From: CADEEN01 sp031389585
Lineage (GTDB): Bacteria > Pseudomonadota > Gammaproteobacteria > Burkholderiales > Burkholderiaceae_C
Reading direction: 5' to 3'
NCBI GenBank assembly: GCA_031389585.1
Contig: JANMSS010000216.1
Location: forward strand, 1 to 29,054
DNA length: 29,054 nt
Below the pieces are notes generated by a model. The model did not search any database. It was not told where the DNA came from and saw only the letters and a list, made by a program, of their open reading frames with translations. Below, piece by piece: positions 17,181 through 23,343 of this stretch (position 1 is its first letter; the number at the start of each line of letters is the position of its first letter). A program made the translations under genes and the position numbers.

Positions 17181-17247
17181 GCCGGGCCGCCCCAAGCTCG
17201 CTGAGCGCCCCCTTGGGGGGCAGCGAACGCAATGAGCGTGGGGGCCA
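17181..17247. repeat. GC-rich interspersed repeat, type B copy 1
   Basis: It begins GCCGGGCCGCCCCAAGCT, has an internal CCCCCTTGGGGGG hairpin and ends GTGGGGGCC. A related copy, in opposite orientation, lies inside the coding sequence at 17982-18054. The architecture matches a recurrent Burkholderiales intergenic repeat. It lies just upstream of the 173-residue unknown gene. Confidence 0.75.
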
Positions 17248-17310
17248 ATCATCCGTGCTCCACCGCGTGTCGCGCGACTCGCGATGCATGAAACATCCTG
17301 CATTCCCATG

Positions 17311-17394
17311 CGCGCGCCGCGGATCGGGCTTTGCCCGGCTGCTGGCGCGGCCCCCTTGAGGGCGAGCGGCGAAGCCGCTTCGGGGGTGTTTCAT
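17311..17394 (-). repeat. GC-rich interspersed repeat, type A copy 2
   Basis: A diverged type A copy with GCCGCGGATC, GGCTTTGCC, CCCCCTTGAGGG and the hairpin AGCGGCGAAGCCGCTT. It lies directly after the stop of the cytochrome b-ferredoxin gene. Its outer end TGTTTCAT (17387-17394) is complementary to ATGAAACA at 17288-17295 on the far side. With the type B copy it fills most of the 225-base gap 17171-17395, which otherwise holds no gene. Confidence 0.75.
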
Positions 17395-17395
17395 C

Positions 17396-19039
17396 CTAGG
17401 CATGGTGGGCTTTCGGTCTGGGCGCAGTAGCGTCGTGTAGATCGCGCACACGGGCGCGTAGCCGCTCGAGCGCGTCTTGCAGCGTGTGGCTCTCACCATT
17501 GTCGGCCCAGGCCAACTCCAGCCGCTCACGCGAAACTGCGGCGCGCAGGTGCGGCTCGCGAAGACCCATCAACCGTTCTTCGGTCCAGCGCTGACCGAGC
17601 CTGAATTCGCAGCCGCCTTCGCGACAGCCACTGACCAGCACACCAGCCGCCCCGTCGCGCAATGCGTACTCGACGAATGAGGGCGGCAGCTGGCCGGCGC
17701 ATACCAGGCTGAATGCGGCCACGTCGGGTCCGGCGAGCGGCGCGACGGCGGCGCCGTGGTCGCAACCGAAAACGACGATCGGTCGCACGACACGCAATGC
17801 AGCCAGGTTCTGGCGCATTTGCTGGCGCAGCGCATTGATCGAGGCCGATGGCAGATCGATCCCGGTCACGAGTTCGGCAGCGCTGCGAAACGGCGTTGAC
17901 GACGGGCACGCTCCGGCGCAGATGCCGCAACTCGTGCACAGGTCGGCATCGACCACCGCCATCTCTTTGCCAAGCACTTGAGCGCCCCCAAGGTCGCCGC
18001 TTTGCGGCGCCCGCCCCCCCGAGGGGGAGCTCGGAAGCTTGGGGCGGCCCGGCGTTTCCTTCTGATTCGGGTGCGGCACCATCGTGATGGCGGCAAACGG
18101 GCAATCGGCAAAGCAGCGGCGGCAGCCGTTGCAGTTGGCCGGGTCGACCACGGCCACCGGCACGCGCGGCGCCTGCGGCAGGAAAGGCAGCGCGAACAAG
18201 GTGAGCAGGCCGCTGCCAGCCAGGGCCCAGGCCACAGCGGGCGACGTGGCCTCGACCAACGGGTGAATGAACAGCAACACCCAGTCCAGGCGCAGCGCCT
18301 GCGGCACCGTGGCCAGATCGGCGGGCGCGTGACTCGACACCGGCGCCGCGACAGCCAATACCAGCAGCGTGAGCAGCAGCCCGGCGCTCACCGGGCGTGG
18401 CGGCCAGACCGCGGCGCGCGTCAGGCGCTGGATGTGGAACCACAGTGCAAACAGCAGCAGCAGCGGCACGCCCAGGTGGACGAAGACAAACAGTGAGAAC
18501 AACCGGTCGCTGACCGCGCCCTCAGCGAGGAAGTTGCGCGCCAGCGGCACGTCCAACAGCGGCAGGCTGTCGATCCACTCGGCGGTGGCAATCGCCGAGT
18601 ACTGGCCCAGTTGGTCCCAGTGCAACCAGAAGCCGCCAATGGCGCTGGCAAACACGAGCAGGATCGGTGGCACGCCCGTCAGCCACGAGAAGCGGCGAAC
18701 GCCGCGGTAATGGCCGTGCAGCCATTCCCGCAGCAGGTGCGCGAGCATCAGGATCACGAAGGCGTCGGCCGCATAGCGATGCAGGCTGCGCAGCAGGCCG
18801 CCGAGCCAGGGTTGCTGCTGCGACAGATCGACAATCGAGCGGTAGGCGCCCGAGGCCGAGGTGTCGAGGAAGGCGTACAGATAGATGCCGCTGCTCGCCA
18901 GCAGCCAGAAGCAGAGAAAGGCCAGCGTGCCGAGCTGACGCAGCGGGTTCAGCCGTTCGCTGAAGGCGGCGTCAAACCCATGCTCGGCGCGGCGCCACAG
19001 GGACAGCGCCTGTGGCCGGAGTTCATTGAAGCGCCGCAT
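17396..19039 (-). CDS. Cytochrome b fused to two-cluster ferredoxin and FlpD/MvhD domain
   Basis: A 547-residue chimera. Residues about 22-290 are a diheme cytochrome b with H87/H101 and H188/H202 (two H-x13-H pairs) and an LDWV version of the PEWY site (251-254). It is clearly paralogous to the membrane half of the 13285-15177 product. Two [4Fe-4S] motifs follow: C303-C306-C309-C313 and C368-C371-C374-C378. Residues about 418-532 resemble the FlpD/MvhD iron-sulfur subunit, with VFGCDHGA, LVCAGQLPPSF and GCREGGCEFRLG (C426, C447, C472, C477). That domain normally links hydrogenase or formate dehydrogenase to heterodisulfide reductase. Residues about 329-352, between the two clusters, are encoded by a genomic repeat inserted in frame. 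ATG 19039 overlaps the SCO gene end by 17 bases. Confidence 0.88.
   Translation of the reverse strand: MRRFNELRPQALSLWRRAEHGFDAAFSERLNPLRQLGTLAFLCFWLLASSGIYLYAFLDTSASGAYRSIVDLSQQQPWLGGLLRSLHRYAADAFVILMLAHLLREWLHGHYRGVRRFSWLTGVPPILLVFASAIGGFWLHWDQLGQYSAIATAEWIDSLPLLDVPLARNFLAEGAVSDRLFSLFVFVHLGVPLLLLFALWFHIQRLTRAAVWPPRPVSAGLLLTLLVLAVAAPVSSHAPADLATVPQALRLDWVLLFIHPLVEATSPAVAWALAGSGLLTLFALPFLPQAPRVPVAVVDPANCNGCRRCFADCPFAAITMVPHPNQKETPGRPKLPSSPSGGRAPQSGDLGGAQVLGKEMAVVDADLCTSCGICAGACPSSTPFRSAAELVTGIDLPSASINALRQQMRQNLAALRVVRPIVVFGCDHGAAVAPLAGPDVAAFSLVCAGQLPPSFVEYALRDGAAGVLVSGCREGGCEFRLGQRWTEERLMGLREPHLRAAVSRERLELAWADNGESHTLQDALERLRARVRDLHDATAPRPKAHHA
17982..18054 (-). repeat. GC-rich interspersed repeat, type B copy 2, inside a coding sequence
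   Basis: Read on the minus strand it runs from CGCCGGGCCGCCCCAAGCTT through TCCCCCTCGGGGGG to CTTGGGGGCGC, the same plan as 17181-17247. It lies in the linker between the two ferredoxin clusters of the cytochrome b-FlpD protein and keeps the reading frame open, adding about 25 Pro/Gly/Ser-rich residues. Confidence 0.75.
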
Positions 19040-19850
19040 GCCGGAGCCTGGTGTCGCGACGGCGGCGCAAGCGGTCGAGCAGCAGGTAGACGCCAACGCT
19101 GATGAAGAAGGTCAGGCCGCCGGCAATCATGAAGATCAACTTGGTGTCGTAGCGGTAGCTGCCGGTCTCGGGGTCATAAACGGTGCACAGGATGCGGATG
19201 CGCTCGATCACATCGGCCAGGCGCAAGGTTTGCGGCAGCGGTGCGGTACCGAGCAACTCGCGCAGCGGCTCACCGAGTTGTTCGGCCGTGAGCCGGTTGC
19301 CCAGCACCTGGCTGTAGATGCGGCCCTGCGCATCGACGATGCTCACGCCGAGCAGGTGATCGAAGCCGGCCGGCGTGGCGGCATAGCTGAAGCCGAAGTC
19401 GCGCGTGAGCGGGTCCACGGTGGCCGGTGGCGGGCTCAGGAAGGCCCAGTTCGATCGGTCGATGCGCTGCTGCGCGGCGAAGGCGCGCATGGCGGTCGGC
19501 GAATCGAAGGGCTGGTTGAAGCCGATGCTGACGACGTTGTACTGCCGCGGGCCGAAGCGCGCGTCCAGACCTTTCACCGCCTCGTGCAGCGCGCGCGTTT
19601 GCGTCGGGCAGACCTGGAAGCAGCCGGTGTAGATGAAGCTCACCAGCAGCGGCTTGCCGCGGTAGCTCGACAGGCGCAACGGCCGGCCGTTGGCGTCGAG
19701 CAGCGTGTGCTCTGGGACGGTGCTGCCGATGACGGCCTGGCTGGCGCGCAGGGCTTCCTTCTCGTCGAGCGCGCTGGCGCCCTCGGCGGCGCTGGCGGCC
19801 GTGCTGAACAGGAGGGCGGCGAGCAGCAGCCCTTCAGCGAAGCGCCGCAT
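19023..19850 (-). CDS. SCO1/SenC family copper-handling protein with C-terminal membrane anchor
   Basis: A 275-residue SCO protein that should deliver copper or reduce thiols during assembly of the CuA or Cu_B site. A cleavable-looking signal peptide (residues 1-21, AASA) is followed by a thioredoxin fold with the copper motif C77-F-Q-V-C81-P and the third ligand H165 in GFDHLLG. Unlike classical SCO proteins, which are held by an N-terminal helix, this one has a C-terminal helix at about 240-260 (LIFMIAGGLTFFISVGVYLLL) ending in an Arg-rich tail, preceded by CTVYDPETGSYRYD. It overlaps ctaB by 17 bases upstream and the cytochrome b-ferredoxin gene by 17 bases downstream, so all three are translationally linked. 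Placement with a CuA subunit supports dedicated maturation. Confidence 0.92.
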   Translation of the reverse strand: MRRFAEGLLLAALLFSTAASAAEGASALDEKEALRASQAVIGSTVPEHTLLDANGRPLRLSSYRGKPLLVSFIYTGCFQVCPTQTRALHEAVKGLDARFGPRQYNVVSIGFNQPFDSPTAMRAFAAQQRIDRSNWAFLSPPPATVDPLTRDFGFSYAATPAGFDHLLGVSIVDAQGRIYSQVLGNRLTAEQLGEPLRELLGTAPLPQTLRLADVIERIRILCTVYDPETGSYRYDTKLIFMIAGGLTFFISVGVYLLLDRLRRRRDTRLRHAALQ

Positions 19851-20694
19851 CGATCGCCACCGCCGCGAGCAGCGCGCTCAACTGCACCATCGACGCGAAG
19901 AATGAAGCCATCGCGGTGGCGCGGCTCGGCGCGCGGGCCAGGGCATAGGTCTTTCGCAGGAAGTAGGCCCCGCCGAGCAGGGCGCCGGCCAGCACGACAG
20001 GGCCGGCGCCGAAGAACACAGGCAGCAGTGATACCGCGACCAGCACGGTCGCATTCGCATGCACGATGCGCGCCGCGCGCGGCACCCCGACGACGACCGG
20101 CAGCATCGGCACGCCGGCCGCGGCATAGTCGTCACGGCAGGCGATCGCCAGGCTCCAGAAGTGCGGTGGCGTCCACAGGAACAACACCAGGGCCAGCAGC
20201 AGCGGCAGGGCGCCGAGGGCAGGATCGACCGCCGCCGCGCCGGCCAGCACCGCGAAGCTGCCCGACAGGCCGCCGACGACGATGTTGGCCCAGGTGCGGC
20301 GCTTGAGCCAGACGGTATAGACCATGCCGTAGAAGAAGGCGCCGAGGAAAATGAACAGGGCCGCGAGCGGGTTGACGACGAGCGCTGTCGCACCGACGGC
20401 AACGACCAGCAGCGCGCCGATCACGGCCAGCCACAGCGGCGACGGCGTCAGCGCGCCGCTGGCGAAGGCCCGGCCGCGCGTGCGCGCCATCAGCCGGTCG
20501 GCCTCGGCTTCGTAGAACTGGTTGAACGCGCCCGCACTGGCCGAGGCGACCAGCACCGCCAGCGCCAGTACCAGGCCCTGCACGATCCCGATCACCGGCC
20601 CGGGCGTGATCGCCAGGCCGGCCAGCGCACTGATCATGATCAGCACACCGATGCGCAGCTTGAAGATGCCGAGCAGGAGCCGCACGCGCGACAT
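19834..20694 (-). CDS. ctaB: Protoheme IX farnesyltransferase (heme O synthase)
   Basis: A 286-residue UbiA-superfamily prenyltransferase with about nine membrane helices, which adds a farnesyl chain to heme b to give heme O. The first substrate motif reads NQFYEAEADRLMARTRGR, and the second region has LKRRTWANIVVGG, LWTPPHFWSLAI and AGVPMLPVVVG, as in CtaB. The usual GAxPPLxG stretch is replaced by GSFAVLAGAA, so it is a diverged copy. ATG 20694 follows GGGAAGG at good spacing. Initiation at ATG 20793 (overlapping the preceding stop as ATGA) would instead add 33 repeat-encoded residues. It suggests that the terminal enzyme uses heme O or, with the CtaA-like protein, heme A. Confidence 0.93.
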   Translation of the reverse strand: MSRVRLLLGIFKLRIGVLIMISALAGLAITPGPVIGIVQGLVLALAVLVASASAGAFNQFYEAEADRLMARTRGRAFASGALTPSPLWLAVIGALLVVAVGATALVVNPLAALFIFLGAFFYGMVYTVWLKRRTWANIVVGGLSGSFAVLAGAAAVDPALGALPLLLALVLFLWTPPHFWSLAIACRDDYAAAGVPMLPVVVGVPRAARIVHANATVLVAVSLLPVFFGAGPVVLAGALLGGAYFLRKTYALARAPSRATAMASFFASMVQLSALLAAVAIDAALR

Positions 20695-20704
20695 GGTCGC
20701 CTTC

Positions 20705-20793
20705 CCAAGCAACCGCCGCGGATCTGGCTTTGCCAGGCCGCCAGCGGTGCCCCCTTGAGGGGGAGCGGCGCAGCCGCTTCGGGGGTGGGTCAT
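20705..20793 (-). repeat. GC-rich interspersed repeat, type A copy 3
   Basis: An 89-bp copy nearly identical to 16564-16652, with CCGCCGCGGATC, GGCTTTGCC, CCCCCTTGAGGGGG and AGCGGCGCAGCCGCTT. It fills the spacer between the subunit I stop and the ctaB ribosome binding site, and its end carries the TGA/ATGA of subunit I. Confidence 0.85.
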
Positions 20794-22484
20794 GACAGTC
20801 CCCACAGCGTCGACAGGTACTTCCAGTTGATGAAGTAATACAGGATGAAGGCCAGCAGGAAAACCATCGCCATCACAAAGGTGCCCGGCGCCGCGAAGCC
20901 CATCGACCCGGTGGCGTGCGCGGCCACGCTCGGCGCGGTGCGCGGGATCGGCGTGAAGTTCGGGCTCGTCGCGCCGCGGTCGAGGGGTTTGCCCAGCAGC
21001 AGCGAGCCGACGGTGATCAGGATGTAGATCGCGCCGCCGACGATCGATGCGATGCCGGCGATGCCCAGCAGCCCCATCATCAGGTAGGCCGCGCCGGGCC
21101 ATTCGTAGGCCAGGGCGTTGCCGCTGAAGGCCATGTCCCAATGCCGGCGCGAGACGCCCAGGGTGCCGGCACCCATCATCACCAGCACGAAGAAGTACAT
21201 CGAGAAGCCGAACAGGTAGGGCTGCCACATCGCCAGCTTGGGCAGGATCATCTCGCGGCGGAACAGCACCGGGATCAGGTAGTAGGTCAGGGCCATGAAG
21301 GTCAGCGTGGTGCCGATGACGACGGTGGCGTGGAAGTGGCCGGGCACGTAGATCGTGTTGTGGATCAGCATGTTGAGCTGCTCGGTGCCCATCATCACGC
21401 CCGAGATGCCGCCCAGGAAACCGAAACCGATCAGCGAGATGAACATGCCCGAGAAGGTCGGGTTGCTCCAGGGCGCCTTGCGCAGCCACTCAAAGAGGCC
21501 CTTGGTGAAACCCTTCTGCCGTTGCGCGACTTCCATCGCGCCGGGGATCGTCAGGCCGTGGATCATCGACGCCAGCACGGCGAAGTACATGAAGTAGCTG
21601 GTGTTGACGATCTTCCAGGCGGTCGACAGGCCGGGGTCGGCCAGCAGGTGGTGCGCGGCAGCCAGTTGCAGGAACAGGATGTAGAGCAGGAAGGCGACGC
21701 GCGAAACGCGCTCGCTCATCGGCTTGGCGCCGAAGGCGATCGCCGCCACCAGGTACCAGACCGAAATGTGCGCCGCGACATTGATCTGCTGCGACGAGTG
21801 GCCGAAGGCCCACCAGATCGTGCGATAGACCAGGGCGTCGATTTCCTTGACCCAGCCGATCGACATCAGGAAGGTCGGGATCAGGATGATCGCGCCCGAA
21901 GTGATCGTGAACACGGCGATGATCGCCGCGGTGATGGCACCGAAGGTCACCAGGGGCACCGAGCCTTGATAGGTCTTGTCGCGCTTGGCGATCACCAGGG
22001 TGCCGAAGAAGACGAAGCAGCCGATCAGCGCGCCGACCGCAAAGAGGATCAATCCGGCGTAGAACGAGGGCGCGGCCATCATCGGCACGTAGGACGTCAT
22101 CATCACGCTCGAGCCGCCCTGGAACACGGCGACGTTGTTCATCACCGCGCCGATCAGCATCAGCGCAAAGGCGGCCCAGGCGATGTTGGGCGTGGCCAGG
22201 CGGCAGCGCAGCAGCGTCGACGAGCAGAAATACAGGATCGCGATCTCGAAGAAGATGATCCAGAAGATCAGCATGTCGATGCCGTGGGCCGTGAGCACCT
22301 GATAGAAGGTGTCGGCTTGCAGCCAGTGGATCGCCGGCCAGCGCGTCAGCACGACGCCGATGGCCAGGATGCCGCCGATCAGCAGGAAGACGACGGCCGT
22401 GACCGCGTTGACGATCATCAGCTTTTCGGCCTGCGATTCGAATTGCAGCCCGGAGCGCGGGCAGGTACGGTAGGTGGTGGTCAT
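20790..22484 (-). CDS. Heme-copper NO reductase-type subunit I (active-site Tyr replaced by Gln)
   Basis: A 564-residue heme-copper superfamily subunit I with about twelve to fourteen helices. Low-spin heme ligands are H67 and H385, and the high-spin heme ligand is H383 (GHFH). Cu_B ligands are H229 (helix VI) and H278-H279 (AHHLLADPG), at spacings of 49 and 50 as in B-type oxidases. In oxygen reductases the residue four after the helix-VI His is the cross-linked Tyr. Here the motif is GHSSQQ, so that position is Gln233. Loss of this Tyr is the mark of the alternative NO reductases (eNOR, sNOR, gNOR and nNOR groups) that I know from the literature. I cannot fix the subgroup without a tree. 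Expected reaction: two NO plus two electrons and two protons to N2O and water. Partner is the CuA subunit directly upstream. Confidence 0.85.
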   Translation of the reverse strand: MTTTYRTCPRSGLQFESQAEKLMIVNAVTAVVFLLIGGILAIGVVLTRWPAIHWLQADTFYQVLTAHGIDMLIFWIIFFEIAILYFCSSTLLRCRLATPNIAWAAFALMLIGAVMNNVAVFQGGSSVMMTSYVPMMAAPSFYAGLILFAVGALIGCFVFFGTLVIAKRDKTYQGSVPLVTFGAITAAIIAVFTITSGAIILIPTFLMSIGWVKEIDALVYRTIWWAFGHSSQQINVAAHISVWYLVAAIAFGAKPMSERVSRVAFLLYILFLQLAAAHHLLADPGLSTAWKIVNTSYFMYFAVLASMIHGLTIPGAMEVAQRQKGFTKGLFEWLRKAPWSNPTFSGMFISLIGFGFLGGISGVMMGTEQLNMLIHNTIYVPGHFHATVVIGTTLTFMALTYYLIPVLFRREMILPKLAMWQPYLFGFSMYFFVLVMMGAGTLGVSRRHWDMAFSGNALAYEWPGAAYLMMGLLGIAGIASIVGGAIYILITVGSLLLGKPLDRGATSPNFTPIPRTAPSVAAHATGSMGFAAPGTFVMAMVFLLAFILYYFINWKYLSTLWGLS

Positions 22485-22500
22485 GTTCTTGTTCTCCGCG

Positions 22501-23040
22501 CTACTTGACGTACAGGCGGCTGACCAACGCGTGATGGTTGATGCCGCAGAACTCGTTGCACACGATCGAGTAGGTGCCGGCCTGATTCGGCGTGACGGTG
22601 ATCACATGCTCGAAGCCGGGCACGATCTGGATGTTGATGTTGGCCGGCTGCAGCGAAAAGCCGTGGTTGTAGTCCATCGAGGTCAGGTGCAATTTGTAGG
22701 TCTTGCCATTCTCCAGCTCGAGGATCGGCCAGAAGTTCCACAGGCGGGCGATCAGGTAGATGTCGCTGCCGGGCGGCGGTGCGACGACCGGGATCTTTTC
22801 GGCGGTTTCGGTGCGCACGGTGTACTTGTCGACCATCGCCTGTGTCTTGGCCGTGAACATCTCCGGCGTGGTGCGGTAGGTGGTTGTCGATAAGTTCTGT
22901 TGGCCCCAGATGTGCCAGCCGACCATCATGCCGAACATGATCAGGCACCAGACCAGCGCAATCGCGATCCAGGTGCCTTCGACGCGGTCGATCGGCTGCC
23001 GGTACCACAGGCGTTCGGCGGGCGGGAGGATGGCGCTCAT
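22501..23040 (-). CDS. CuA-type subunit II of the heme-copper NO reductase-like enzyme
   Basis: A 179-residue subunit with one N-terminal helix (TWIAIALVWCLIMFGMMVGW, residues 23-42) and a periplasmic cupredoxin domain. CuA ligands H126 (DYNHGF), C161, E163, C165 and H169 (CNEFCGINHH) are all present. The sixth ligand, normally Met three residues after the last His, is Leu172. Electrons from a soluble donor should enter here and pass to the low-spin heme of subunit I. ATG 23040 has GGAGACC just upstream. The gene sits 16 bases before subunit I and ten bases after the small subunit, as in other two-subunit B-type enzymes. No c-type cytochrome domain is fused, unlike NorC. Confidence 0.9.
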   Translation of the reverse strand: MSAILPPAERLWYRQPIDRVEGTWIAIALVWCLIMFGMMVGWHIWGQQNLSTTTYRTTPEMFTAKTQAMVDKYTVRTETAEKIPVVAPPPGSDIYLIARLWNFWPILELENGKTYKLHLTSMDYNHGFSLQPANINIQIVPGFEHVITVTPNQAGTYSIVCNEFCGINHHALVSRLYVK

Positions 23041-23050
23041 GGCGGTCTCC

Positions 23051-23212
23051 CTACTTGGCCGTCGGCAGCGTGAGGATGTCGAACACCCCCCACACCGTGT
23101 AGAGGATCATCGGCACCATCACGCCGATGAACAGCAGCAGGAACGGGTTGTCGAGCAACTGCTGCATCCAGGGGATGGGGGCGGTGTCGTCGTCGTGCGC
23201 AACGGGGCTCAT
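23051..23212 (-). CDS. Single-helix small subunit, first gene of the operon
   Basis: A 53-residue protein with one membrane helix (NPFLLLFIGVMVPMILYTVWGVFDIL). The ATG at 23212 has an excellent ribosome binding site AAGGAGA five bases upstream. An earlier in-frame start at 23245 lacks one and is rejected. It resembles the small subunit IIa that supplies an extra helix in ba3-type oxidases, though the similarity is in size and place, not clear sequence. It opens the nine-gene run and is ten bases from the CuA subunit gene. Confidence 0.8.
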   Translation of the reverse strand: MSPVAHDDDTAPIPWMQQLLDNPFLLLFIGVMVPMILYTVWGVFDILTLPTAK

Positions 23213-23243
23213 GAGGTCTCCTTCTTGTCCATCGGGCAAAATC

Positions 23244-23285
23244 ATTCTGTTGCGCCGGTCGTGGCGTGAACTTGATCTAGGACAA
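23244..23285 (-). promoter_or_regulatory. FNR/DNR-like box and promoter of the nine-gene operon
   Basis: On the minus strand TTGTC-CTAG-ATCAA (23285-23272) matches TTGAT-N4-ATCAA at eight of ten positions. A CAGAAT -10 candidate lies at 23249-23244. If the box sits at -41.5, transcription would begin near 23237, leaving a 25-base leader that contains the AAGGAGA site. The box is in the divergent gap before the CtaA-like gene (start 23344) and could serve it too. Confidence 0.6.
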
Positions 23286-23343
23286 CGAAGAAAGCGATTG
23301 CAACGGGCTCCGCTATCGACTTGCGCCTAGGATCCACGCCGCC

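Noticed and set aside
17171..17395. Small gene or insertion sequence in the gap between two operon genes
   Set aside because: The gap is explained by one type A and one type B repeat; no transposase, and open frames there are repeat-derived.
20916..22508. Plus-strand frame of about 530 codons opposite subunit I
   Set aside because: Highly charged Asp/Arg/His/Gln-rich shadow of a hydrophobic membrane protein; no motifs.
23213..23245. Earlier start for the 53-residue small subunit
   Set aside because: It would include the ribosome binding site AAGGAGA itself as coding sequence; the ATG at 23212 is ideally spaced from it.
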